From an uncultured Anaerolineales bacterium (lineage in GTDB: Bacteria > Chloroflexota > Anaerolineae > Anaerolineales > Villigracilaceae): a DNA stretch of 7,529 bases. A program made the position numbers and the translations under genes. Position 1 is the first letter of the stretch; every line of letters starts with the position of its first letter. The DNA lies in the NCBI GenBank assembly GCA_938008865.1, contig CALLJA010000197.1:1-7529 (forward strand), written 5' to 3'. The notes under the pieces were generated by a model, which was given only the letters and a program-made list of their open reading frames with translations, did no database searches and was not told the origin of the DNA. This document shows, in pieces, positions 1 to 6,258 of this stretch.

Positions 1-1505
1 GTCTCGCGGATGACCGTCACGCGGATTTGCCCAGGGTACTGCATGGTCTCTTCGATCTTTTTGGCCACGTCGCGGGCCAGGCGGGCGGAGGCCAGGTCGT
101 CGATGGTTTCGGGTTTGACGATGATGCGCACTTCGCGGCCAGCCTGGATAGCGAAGGCCTGCTGAACACCCTCGAAGGACATGGACATTTCCTCCAGCGA
201 GCGGATGCGCTTGATGTAGGCTTCCAGGTCTTCGCGGCGGGCGCCAGGGCGGGCACCGGAGATGGCGTCAGCGGCTTCAGCGATGACAGCTTCGATGGTC
301 TCCTGTTCCACCTCGTGGTGGTGGGAGGCGATGGCGTTGACCACCTTCGGGTGTACGCCATAGCGTTTGCAGAATTCCGCGCCCAATTGGGCGTGCGTGC
401 CTTCCTGGTTGTGGTCCATGGCCTTGCCGATGTCATGCAGGAAGCCGCCCTGTTTGGCCAGGTTGACGTCTGCGCCGATCTCGGCGGCCAGGATGCCAGC
501 CAGCTTAGAGACTTCGACGGCATGGGAGAGCTGGTTCTGTCCGTACGAGGTGCGGAACTTGAGGCGGCCCATCATGCGCATGATCTCGGGGTGCAGGCCC
601 GCGATGTTGGCATCGTAGGCGGCCTGTTCACCCGCTTCGTTGATGATCTTCTCGACGGCCTTGGTCTCGTCCTCGACGATCTTCTCGATGTGAGCGGGGT
701 GGATGCGCCCGTCCAGGATCAGTTTGGCCAGGGCGCGGCGGCCGATCTCGCGGCGGACCGAGTCGAAGCAGGAGACGGTGACCGAATCAGGGGTGTCGTC
801 CACGATCACGTCCACGCCGGCGGCCTGTTCGAAGGCCTTGATGTTGCGGCCATTGCGGCCCACGATACGGCCCTTCATTTCCTCGTTCGGCAAGGTCACC
901 ACGGCGCGGGTCACTTCGGCCACATGCTCCGAGGCCACGCGTTGGATGGCATCTGCGATCAGCTTGCGGGCGCGCTTCTCGCCTTCCTCGCGGGCTTCGG
1001 CTTCGATCTGGCGGATGATGCGGGCCATGTCGCCGCGCGCTTCCTTCTCGACCGCGGCGAACAATTCCTTGCGGGCCTCGTCCTGGGTCATCTGGGCCAT
1101 TTCCTGGAGCTTGGCCACCTGGTCCTGGTAGACCTTTTCGATTTCGTTGAAACGGCGGTCCACGGTGGACTGACGTTTGTTGAGCGCCTGTTCGCGCTGT
1201 TCCAATTTTTCGGCGCGGGTGTCCAGTTCCGAGCGGCGCTTGTCGAGGCGCTCGGTGTCGCGGTTCAACTCGATGCGGCGTTCCTTGATCTCGGACTCAG
1301 CCGCCTGCATGATCTTGACCGCGTTCTCGCGTGCCTGCGATTCGATCAGACGGGCCTGCTCATTGGCACCCTTCAGGATGCTGTCGGCCTTTTGTTGCTG
1401 ATTCTGGAGGCCCCTATCTGCCTGATAGCGGTGCAGGAAGTACCCCAGCAGAATCCCCGCCGCTAAAAACACAATGTCTAGGATGATGATGATCATCGGA
1501 CTCAT
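1..1505 (-). CDS. rny: Ribonuclease Y, C-terminal end cut by window edge
   Basis: Membrane-anchored endoribonuclease that begins mRNA decay. 501 complete codons are visible, ending in VTVIRE, which in this family is followed by only a handful of residues; the family is usually about 510-520 residues long. Order of parts: a short hydrophobic N-terminal anchor (residues 4-23, starting MSPMIIIILD); a long charged coiled coil rich in E, R, K and Q (about 30-190); a KH RNA-binding domain with the GxxG loop as GRNG at 216-219 (GREG is more usual); and an HD metal-dependent phosphohydrolase domain with the HD pair at H357-D358 (LHDIGKAMDH) and a later SHHHEVE motif. The ATG at 1505-1503 overlaps the recX stop codon and has a GAGGAA Shine-Dalgarno five bases upstream (complement of 1511-1516), inside recX. 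Translation is therefore probably coupled to recX. Identification is firm. The third base of the next codon lies outside the window. Confidence 0.96.
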   Translation of the reverse strand, partial: MSPMIIIILDIVFLAAGILLGYFLHRYQADRGLQNQQQKADSILKGANEQARLIESQARENAVKIMQAAESEIKERRIELNRDTERLDKRRSELDTRAEKLEQREQALNKRQSTVDRRFNEIEKVYQDQVAKLQEMAQMTQDEARKELFAAVEKEARGDMARIIRQIEAEAREEGEKRARKLIADAIQRVASEHVAEVTRAVVTLPNEEMKGRIVGRNGRNIKAFEQAAGVDVIVDDTPDSVTVSCFDSVRREIGRRALAKLILDGRIHPAHIEKIVEDETKAVEKIINEAGEQAAYDANIAGLHPEIMRMMGRLKFRTSYGQNQLSHAVEVSKLAGILAAEIGADVNLAKQGGFLHDIGKAMDHNQEGTHAQLGAEFCKRYGVHPKVVNAIASHHHEVEQETIEAVIAEAADAISGARPGARREDLEAYIKRIRSLEEMSMSFEGVQQAFAIQAGREVRIIVKPETIDDLASARLARDVAKKIEETMQYPGQIRVTVIRE

Positions 1506-2158
1506 ATTCGTTCCTCGTCGTCAAAAGTTTGTACCTGTTCAGGATGTATTTCATTCCACATTCGGCTGACGGTGGCCGCGACGACCCCGTAGGGGAAGCC
1601 GCGCCGCGCCAGGAATTCACTCAGTTTTTTGCGGAAGTCAGCCCATTCCAGGATCTGGAGCCTGTGAACTCGTTTTCGGGCCGCTTCGTAGGCTAGGGCC
1701 TCCTCGTCCACGCCTGTCAGGGCGGAACGGGCTGCCTCGTCTGAGAGGCCTTTCTGTCTCAACTCCAGCGCCAGTGCCCGCCTGCTGCGGGGGCGGAAGG
1801 TGCTGCGGTTCTCCACCCACGCGCGGGCAAAGTCGTCGTCGTCTGCCAGCCGCGCTTGTCGAAGCCGTTCGAGGGTTTCCTCGATCACCCCTTCGGGGTA
1901 TCCGTGCTTGAGCAGGTTGCGGCGAATCTCCGCTTCCGAGCGGGCGCGATAGCTCAGGAAGAGCATGGCCTGCTGAAAGGCCTTCTCTCGCGCATCATCT
2001 GCCTGGAGTTGGGCCACCTTCGCATCTTCGAGCCGTTGACCGGTCTTCAGCCAGGCCGCCACGATGCGTGACAACCCGAAGGCGAAATCCCCGTCGAGGT
2101 AGATGTTCACCCGGTTGGGGTCGTTCTTCTGCACTTCGATGGCCGTGATCGTTTTCAT
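1502..2158 (-). CDS. recX: Regulatory protein RecX
   Basis: Small cytoplasmic protein that in known cases binds RecA filaments and modulates (usually inhibits) recombinase activity. About 218 residues, somewhat longer than the shortest RecX proteins. The RecX signature is clear in the middle: RARSEAEIRRNLLKHGYP, then a helix ending LERLRQARLADDDDFARAWV, followed by two more three-helix repeats (RRALALELRQKGLSDE; FRKKLSEFLARRGFPYG). The N-terminal part (ITAIEVQ, then VNIYLDGDFAFGLS) is the strand-rich segment often found before the RecX repeats. I chose the ATG at 2158. An in-frame TTG at 2170 would add four residues (MFYA), and neither start has a strong Shine-Dalgarno. The stop codon overlaps the rny start by four bases. 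No recA is seen in the window. The family call is firm; the start is less certain. Confidence 0.93.
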   Translation of the reverse strand: MKTITAIEVQKNDPNRVNIYLDGDFAFGLSRIVAAWLKTGQRLEDAKVAQLQADDAREKAFQQAMLFLSYRARSEAEIRRNLLKHGYPEGVIEETLERLRQARLADDDDFARAWVENRSTFRPRSRRALALELRQKGLSDEAARSALTGVDEEALAYEAARKRVHRLQILEWADFRKKLSEFLARRGFPYGVVAATVSRMWNEIHPEQVQTFDDEERI

Positions 2159-2171
2159 CGCATAAAACAAG

Positions 2172-2207
2172 ACGCAGCCGTATGCCCGGGTGGGGCCACA
2201 GCTGCGT
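2172..2207 (-). promoter_or_regulatory. Inverted repeat / possible hairpin in the recX leader
   Basis: ACGCAGC at 2172-2178 is the exact reverse complement of GCTGCGT at 2201-2207. Inside it, GCCC (2184-2187) can pair with GGGC (2193-2196), giving a two-part stem with an internal loop. On the recX transcript the 3' arm ends about 13 bases before the ATG at 2158 and directly beside the alternative TTG at 2170. It could affect ribosome access. The pairing is seen in the sequence; any function is inferred. Confidence 0.35.
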
Positions 2208-2420
2208 ATCGGCTCGAGATTGGATGCGACAAACTCACGTTCCGCGCTTGCGGCCCGTAGAGCTGGTTAAACCGTGGAATGGCTCAGGGAAAAAGCAATC
2301 AGGTGCATGGTCCTGGCAAAGATCGGTTTTGTGATCCGCCGAAAAAAGGGGGCGGTGTCGTACCCGGAAAGTTCAAGTCGTGGCAAATGTGGCCGCAAAT
2401 TGGGCGGCGGAGAATAGGCT

Positions 2421-2447
2421 GTTAACAAAGTCCGTTCGGACGTTAAC
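2421..2447. promoter_or_regulatory. Operator-like palindrome flanked by two GTTAAC sites
   Basis: Two copies of the palindrome GTTAAC lie at 2421-2426 and 2442-2447, 21 bp apart start to start, which is two turns of the helix. Between them sits a second inverted repeat, GTCCG-TT-CGGAC (2430-2441). The element is just downstream of a leftward -10 box (2451-2456), so it would cover the expected start of the recX transcript. This arrangement resembles a dimer-binding operator. The inner and outer repeats are not centred on the same base (2435.5 versus 2434), and no regulator can be named. Confidence 0.4.
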
Positions 2448-2450
2448 CCA

Positions 2451-2478
2451 ATTATACTTGAAAGTTGAAATTTTGCTA
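2451..2478 (-). promoter_or_regulatory. Possible leftward promoter for recX-rny
   Basis: The complement of 2451-2456 reads TATAAT, a perfect -10 box. The best -35 at a 16-base spacing is weak (TAGCAA, complement of 2473-2478). The start point would be near 2444, giving a leader of about 285 bases before recX. That is long, so another promoter closer to the gene may exist, but I could not find one. Confidence 0.35.
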
Positions 2479-2536
2479 TGCGATTATTGGGCGCGCCATC
2501 CTCCCCAGGCGCATGGCCCTGAAAGGGATTTGTACG

Positions 2537-2564
2537 TTGTCATCCCGCGGATATGCGATACAAT
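2537..2564 (+). promoter_or_regulatory. Sigma-70-type promoter for the glycosyltransferase operon
   Basis: A -35 box TTGTCA (2537-2542) and a -10 box TACAAT (2559-2564) each match the consensus at five of six positions, with a 16-base spacer. Transcription would start near 2571, about 110 bases before the chosen start codon of the glycosyltransferase. This is the best promoter in the window by eye and fits the direction of the three-gene operon. Confidence 0.55.
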
Positions 2565-2660
2565 CAACACGCATCGCGGACCGATTTCACGAAAATTTTG
2601 CCGTTTGTAAAGGAAATTCTTGTTTGGTGCGCTGGCCAAAGCGGATTTTGGGCTAGAGCG

Positions 2661-2674
2661 CTCCATTATGGAGG
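2661..2674 (+). promoter_or_regulatory. Shine-Dalgarno of the glycosyltransferase, within a small inverted repeat
   Basis: GGAGG at 2670-2674 is five bases before the ATG at 2680 and decides that start. Its first four bases can pair with CTCC at 2661-2664 (the sequence repeat is CTCCAT/ATGGAG). The resulting stem is only four base pairs, so masking of the site would be weak at best. Confidence 0.5.
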
Positions 2675-2679
2675 TTTTC

Positions 2680-4644
2680 ATGGACGACTCGAAACCTGAG
2701 ACCAGCGGGGACGTCAGGCGAATCAGGCGTGTGGTGGCTTTTTTGGGGCTGTTCCTCATCCTGCTCGGTCAATTTCTCATTTATTCCACGCCCCTCAATG
2801 ACCGGGTCATTTTTCCGCCGCAGAGTTGGTTGAGCCTTTTGGGGGTGGCCCTGTTCCTGATTGGGCAGGCGATCCCTTCCAACAAGTGGACGGAGCGTCT
2901 TTCAGCGCGGTTGGGCGTCTCGCCGCGGCTGGCGTGGATCGGCGTGGCGCTGGCGCTTTCGGCGCTGGCCACCCTGGGGGCGGAGTTGTTCCAAATCTCC
3001 ACACGCAGTAACTACATCCCCATCCTGACGGTCTGGTTCCTGGGCGCGATCGCGTACGTGACGGCTTTCTTTAACGGCGAACCCCTCCAGTTCGACCTGC
3101 GCGCCTGGTGGACTGGTCATCGCAACGAGGTTCTGACCGTGTTGGGGCTGATTGTGCTGGCGGCGGCGGCGCGGTTTTACATGCTGGGCGAGATCCCGCG
3201 CGTGTTGGACGGTGACGAGGGCCGCGTAGGGCTGGCGGCCCAGACCACCGTGCTGGGCGAACTCGCCAACCCATTTGCCCTGTGGGACAATTTTGGCGCT
3301 TTGTATCTACAGGCCATCAACCTGTCGTTGAAGTTCTTTGGCCCCACGCCCTTTGGGTTGCGGCTGGTGCCCGCCCTTGGTGGGATTCTGGCTGTGCCTG
3401 CCGTTTACCTGTTTGCGCGGCAGATTGGCGGACGGCAAGTGGCCTTCATTGCGGCCTTCTTGATTGCCGTTTCACATACCCACATCAATTTCAGCCGCAT
3501 CGCTTCGGTTGCGTATATCCATGGTACCTGGTTGGTGCCATTCGAGTTGTACTTCCTGTTGAGCGGGTTGGAGAAGCGTCAGGCTTGGCGCACGGCCCTC
3601 AGCGGGGTCATCCTGGCGATGCACTTTTCGGTCTACCTGACCGCCCAAGTAGTGACGGCCATGATTCTGGCGTATATGCTGGTCTGTGCCGTGTTCCTAC
3701 GAACGTGGTTCAGAGACTTGTGGCGGCAGGTGCTGGCCTTCTGGGGTGGGCTGCTGATCACTCTGTTGCCCGAACTTGTGTATATCATCCGCACACCGGA
3801 ACAATTCCTCAATCGCCTGGCCCAGGATGGCACCTTCAATACGGGCTGGCTGGCCGATACGATGGCCGCCACCGGTCACAGCGCCGTGCAAGTGCTGGGG
3901 GAGCGCGTAATACACGCCTTCTTGGCGCTCATTTATTATCCCGCCCTCGATTTCTACGGTTCACCCACTCCCATGCTCAGCATGATCTCGGCCTCGATGT
4001 TCCTGCTCGGGCTGGGACTGTCGCTGTGGTGGACCCGCTCTCCCCGCTACCTGCTGTTGAACGGGAATTTCTGGGCTGCCACGCTGGCGGTCGGCATCTT
4101 TGCCGTGCCGCCCTCGGCCGATTCCTACCGCATGTTGATGGCCCTGCCTGCCGCGCTGATCATGGCGGCGGTCGGCCTCAACCATGTCTTTGAGTACCTT
4201 GGTCTGGGCTGGGAAAAAGCGCGCGGGGCCTATGTCGCCTCGGTGGGCGCAGTGTTGGCCAGCCTGCTAATCTTTAATCTGTGGACGTATTACGGCGACT
4301 TTGCAGGCCAGTGCCGCTATGGCGACAACCTGGCGGGCCGTTTTGCATCCTATCTTGGCAAGTATGCCAGGTCGGTGACGAGCGAGTCCGATATCTATCT
4401 GCTCAGCAACAATATTTATGTGTACGGCTCACACGCTTCCACTGACTTCCTCAGCCAGCGGCGGACGATCATCAACGTTCCTGAGCCGTTGGATGCGCAT
4501 CAATTCGTCTCTGGCGAGACCATTATCGCCAGTCCCGACCGCATCACCGAATTGCTCGATTGGGCCCGCGCACACCCGGGTGGTGAACTACGCTACCAGT
4601 ATGATTGCCAGCGCACGATCCTGCTGGCTTATCAGGTTCCGTGA
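2680..4644 (+). CDS. GT39/ArnT-like membrane glycosyltransferase (GT-C fold)
   Basis: Integral membrane protein of 654 residues. By family knowledge it transfers a sugar from a polyprenyl-phosphate donor to an acceptor on the outer face of the membrane. About 12 hydrophobic segments are visible, the first at residues 18-35 after a short charged N-terminus (VRRIRR). The segment near 151-169 is followed by the DGDEG motif at 177-181, the acidic loop signature of GT-C enzymes. Next come a PFGLRLVPALGG segment and NFSRIASVAYIHGTW, typical of the GT39 group. The last ~118 residues (from about 537, YYGDF) are mostly hydrophilic and probably extracytoplasmic. I chose the ATG at 2680 because GGAGG (2670-2674) lies five bases before it. 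An ATG at 2668 and a TTG at 2620, which has its own AAAGGA upstream, are in-frame alternatives. It is first in a three-gene operon; the stop is three bases from the next start. Donor sugar and acceptor are unknown. Confidence 0.88.
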   Translation: MDDSKPETSGDVRRIRRVVAFLGLFLILLGQFLIYSTPLNDRVIFPPQSWLSLLGVALFLIGQAIPSNKWTERLSARLGVSPRLAWIGVALALSALATLGAELFQISTRSNYIPILTVWFLGAIAYVTAFFNGEPLQFDLRAWWTGHRNEVLTVLGLIVLAAAARFYMLGEIPRVLDGDEGRVGLAAQTTVLGELANPFALWDNFGALYLQAINLSLKFFGPTPFGLRLVPALGGILAVPAVYLFARQIGGRQVAFIAAFLIAVSHTHINFSRIASVAYIHGTWLVPFELYFLLSGLEKRQAWRTALSGVILAMHFSVYLTAQVVTAMILAYMLVCAVFLRTWFRDLWRQVLAFWGGLLITLLPELVYIIRTPEQFLNRLAQDGTFNTGWLADTMAATGHSAVQVLGERVIHAFLALIYYPALDFYGSPTPMLSMISASMFLLGLGLSLWWTRSPRYLLLNGNFWAATLAVGIFAVPPSADSYRMLMALPAALIMAAVGLNHVFEYLGLGWEKARGAYVASVGAVLASLLIFNLWTYYGDFAGQCRYGDNLAGRFASYLGKYARSVTSESDIYLLSNNIYVYGSHASTDFLSQRRTIINVPEPLDAHQFVSGETIIASPDRITELLDWARAHPGGELRYQYDCQRTILLAYQVP

Positions 4645-4647
4645 AGG

Positions 4648-5397
4648 ATGGACGCGGACGAGTATGAGCGAATGTATCGGGTCGAGCAGGAGCACTGGTG
4701 GTATCAGGGCATGGAAGTCATCACCCGTGCCGTGCTCGACCGCTGGCTGCCCACCCGCCACGGCCTGCGTGTGCTGGACGCGGGTTGTGGGACGGGAGCG
4801 GCGCTCGCCACTTACTTAGGAGATTACGGGATGGCGACAGGCGTGGACCTCTCGCCGCTGGCGCTGAAATTTTGCCGTCAGCGGAACCTCCGCCGCTTGA
4901 GCCGCGCTTCGCTCCTGGACCTGCCGTTTGCCCCTGCTTCCTTCGACCTGGTCGCCAGCTTTGACGTGCTGTACGAGCGCACCGTCTCCAGCGACCTGGC
5001 GGCTCTGCGCGAACTGGCGCGTGTCCTTGCCCCGGGCGGATTCCTGTTCCTGCGGCTGCCCGCCTACGACTGGTTGCGTGGCGCACACGATGAGGTCATT
5101 CACACCGCGCGGCGCTACACCATCCGCCGTGCTGCCGACCTGTTGCGCCAGAGCGGACTGACTCCCCTACACCTGACCTATGCCAATACCTTGTTGTTCC
5201 CGCTGGCGGCGGCCAAGCGCCTGCTGGAGCGCCTGCGTCCCGCCCGTAAAGCGGAATCGGACCTGGAGATGCGGGTGGGACGCTTAAACGGGATCCTGCG
5301 CGGGGTCCTGGCGGCGGAGGCGCCGTGGGTTTCCTCGCGCAGGCTGCCCTTCGGGTTGAGCGTCCTGGCTTTGGTGCAGAAGGGTCCTCAGCGATGA
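4648..5397 (+). CDS. Class I SAM-dependent methyltransferase
   Basis: Soluble protein of 249 residues with a Rossmann-like methyltransferase fold of the Methyltransf_11 type. Motif I, the SAM-binding glycine loop, is VLDAGCGTG at 42-50. The acidic residue after strand 2 is D67 in GVDLS. LLDLPFAPASFDLV at about 89-102 carries the segment that typically contacts the adenine and leads into strand 4. ELARVLAPGGFLFLRLP is the usual motif before strand 5. An N-terminal EHWWYQG at 15-21 is common in methyltransferases found in sugar and cell-envelope gene clusters. The ATG at 4648 follows the upstream stop by three bases and has no well-spaced Shine-Dalgarno (AAGG touches the ATG), so re-initiation after the upstream gene is likely. 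An ATG at 4672 is a less likely start because it would remove part of the conserved N-terminus. Its stop overlaps the next gene by four bases. A sugar, lipid carrier or glycosylated product is the likely substrate, by context only. Confidence 0.87.
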   Translation: MDADEYERMYRVEQEHWWYQGMEVITRAVLDRWLPTRHGLRVLDAGCGTGAALATYLGDYGMATGVDLSPLALKFCRQRNLRRLSRASLLDLPFAPASFDLVASFDVLYERTVSSDLAALRELARVLAPGGFLFLRLPAYDWLRGAHDEVIHTARRYTIRRAADLLRQSGLTPLHLTYANTLLFPLAAAKRLLERLRPARKAESDLEMRVGRLNGILRGVLAAEAPWVSSRRLPFGLSVLALVQKGPQR

Positions 5398-6134
5398 TTC
5401 ATCCACCGCTTGTCTCCAGTATCAGCGCCGTATTCCCCGCCTACAACGACGGCGGGACGATTGCCAGCATGGTCACGGCGGCGCTGCTGGCCTTGCGCCA
5501 GGTGACCGATGATTACGAAATCATCGTGACGAACGATGGCAGCCGCGACTATACGGGACAGGTGCTCGACGAGTTGACGGTACGCTACCCCGAATTGCGC
5601 GTAATCCATCACCCCGCCAACCAGGGATACGGCGCGGCGCTCAAGACGGGCTTTGCCGCCGCCACCAAGGACTGGGTCTTTTACACCGACGGCGACGCGC
5701 AATACAACCCGCTCGAACTGGTGGACCTGGCGCGCGCCCTGCGCCCGGGCGTGGACGCCGTCAACGGCTATAAACTGGCCCGCAACGATTCGCTGCTGCG
5801 CATCGTGATCGGCAAGGCCTATCACCACTTGGTGGCGCTGATGTTCGGCATCCGCATCCGTGACGTGGATTGCGACTTCCGCCTGATCCCGCGCAAAGTG
5901 TTGACCGAGATCGAACTGGAAAGTGTCAGCGGGGCCATCTGCCTCGAACTGGTCAAGAAGATCCAGGACCTGGGTTATGTGTTCGCCGAAGTGCCCGTGC
6001 ATCATTACTCGCGCAAATACGGCACCTCGCAGTTCTTCAGCCCGTGGCGCATCCTGCGCACCTTCCGCCAACTGGGCGGACTGTACTGGAAATTGGTGGT
6101 CAGGAAGGAACACCTGCGCGGTGGGCGCGGTTGA
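5394..6134 (+). CDS. GT2 glycosyltransferase, polyprenyl-phosphate sugar synthase type (DPM1-like)
   Basis: Protein of 246 residues with a GT-A fold. By family knowledge it transfers mannose, glucose or a similar sugar from a nucleotide sugar to a polyprenyl phosphate at the cytoplasmic membrane face. Visible motifs: FPAYNDGGTI at 14-23 (start of the nucleotide-binding fold), NDGSRD at 47-52, NQGYGAALKTGF at 76-87, and the metal-binding acidic cluster TDGDAQ at 98-103. DVDCDFRLIPR at 157-167 matches the conserved acceptor-side segment of DPM1-like enzymes. There is no hydrophobic tail: the protein ends in a basic stretch (VVRKEHLRGGRG). It thus resembles the short soluble class rather than the GtrB/ArnC class with C-terminal membrane helices. 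The ATG at 5394 overlaps the previous stop (ATGA), with AGAAGG nine bases upstream. Together with the GT-C enzyme of the same operon it can form a donor-synthesis plus transfer pair. Confidence 0.88.
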   Translation: MIHPPLVSSISAVFPAYNDGGTIASMVTAALLALRQVTDDYEIIVTNDGSRDYTGQVLDELTVRYPELRVIHHPANQGYGAALKTGFAAATKDWVFYTDGDAQYNPLELVDLARALRPGVDAVNGYKLARNDSLLRIVIGKAYHHLVALMFGIRIRDVDCDFRLIPRKVLTEIELESVSGAICLELVKKIQDLGYVFAEVPVHHYSRKYGTSQFFSPWRILRTFRQLGGLYWKLVVRKEHLRGGRG

Positions 6135-6175
6135 TGATTTTCATTGTTTGGCGGGGGCACAGGGCGGATAAACAC

Positions 6176-6218
6176 GTGACAAACGGAACTATTCCATTTT
6201 AATTTTTCATGCCATAAT
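6176..6218 (+). promoter_or_regulatory. Possible promoter elements for the malic enzyme gene
   Basis: The spacer between the glycosyltransferase operon and the malic enzyme gene is AT-richer than its surroundings. Two arrangements are possible: GTGACA (6176-6181), a 16-base spacer and TTTAAT (6198-6203); or an extended -10 TGC-CATAAT (6210-6218) with no good -35. Each has a mismatch at a usually well-conserved base, so the call is tentative. No hairpin terminator for the upstream operon is seen here. Confidence 0.35.
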
Positions 6219-6248
6219 CAAAACGGTTTAAATCCAAGAACCCACCAT

Positions 6249-6254
6249 AGGAGG
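6249..6254 (+). promoter_or_regulatory. Shine-Dalgarno of the malic enzyme gene
   Basis: A full AGGAGG lies four bases before the ATG at 6259. It fixes this start and suggests strong translation. Confidence 0.8.
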
Positions 6255-6258
6255 CAGT

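Larger units (their letters stand above)
2159..2679. other. Divergent intergenic region between recX and the glycosyltransferase operon
   Basis: About 520 bases without a convincing gene. The short open frames across it have no recognisable protein pattern and poor start contexts. The region is richer in A and T than the genes around it in its middle and right parts. It holds a rightward promoter (2537-2564), a leftward -10 box (2451-2456), a GTTAAC-flanked palindrome (2421-2447) and a leader hairpin beside recX (2172-2207), each listed separately. The remainder, about 2210-2410, shows only weak items: GGTTAAACC at 2265-2273, and CCGCC/GGCGG arms at 2336-2355 with a 10-base A-rich and G-rich loop. 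I see no tRNA, known riboswitch or rho-independent terminator. Confidence 0.7.

Noticed and set aside
27..1466. Long plus-strand open frame of 479 codons opposite rny
   Set aside because: It is antisense to a clearly conserved RNase Y. Its composition (rich in L, G, D, V, H and F) reflects the complementary frame of a GC-rich gene, and it has no recognisable domain.
2369..2385. GTTCAAGTC resembling a tRNA T-loop
   Set aside because: The flanking bases do not form a T-stem, and no acceptor, D or anticodon arms are found nearby.
2421..2447. Reading the palindrome as a Bacillus-type SOS (LexA) box
   Set aside because: The reverse strand has CGAAC and GTTAA, but the spacing is seven bases rather than four and the second half is imperfect.
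2380..2656. Short open frames in the divergent intergenic region
   Set aside because: They overlap the predicted promoter, lack good ribosome sites and have no protein-like pattern.
3282..4193. Plus-strand open frame of 303 codons inside the GT-C gene
   Set aside because: Out of frame with a gene that shows clear membrane segments and the DGDEG motif; its translation lacks any coherent pattern.
5388..6113. Minus-strand open frame of 241 codons opposite the GT2 gene
   Set aside because: Shadow of a conserved gene; low-complexity composition and no domain pattern.
6185..6208. GGAA-CTA-TTCC followed by a T-rich run as a terminator
   Set aside because: The stem is only four weak base pairs and it overlaps the likely promoter; too little to support termination.
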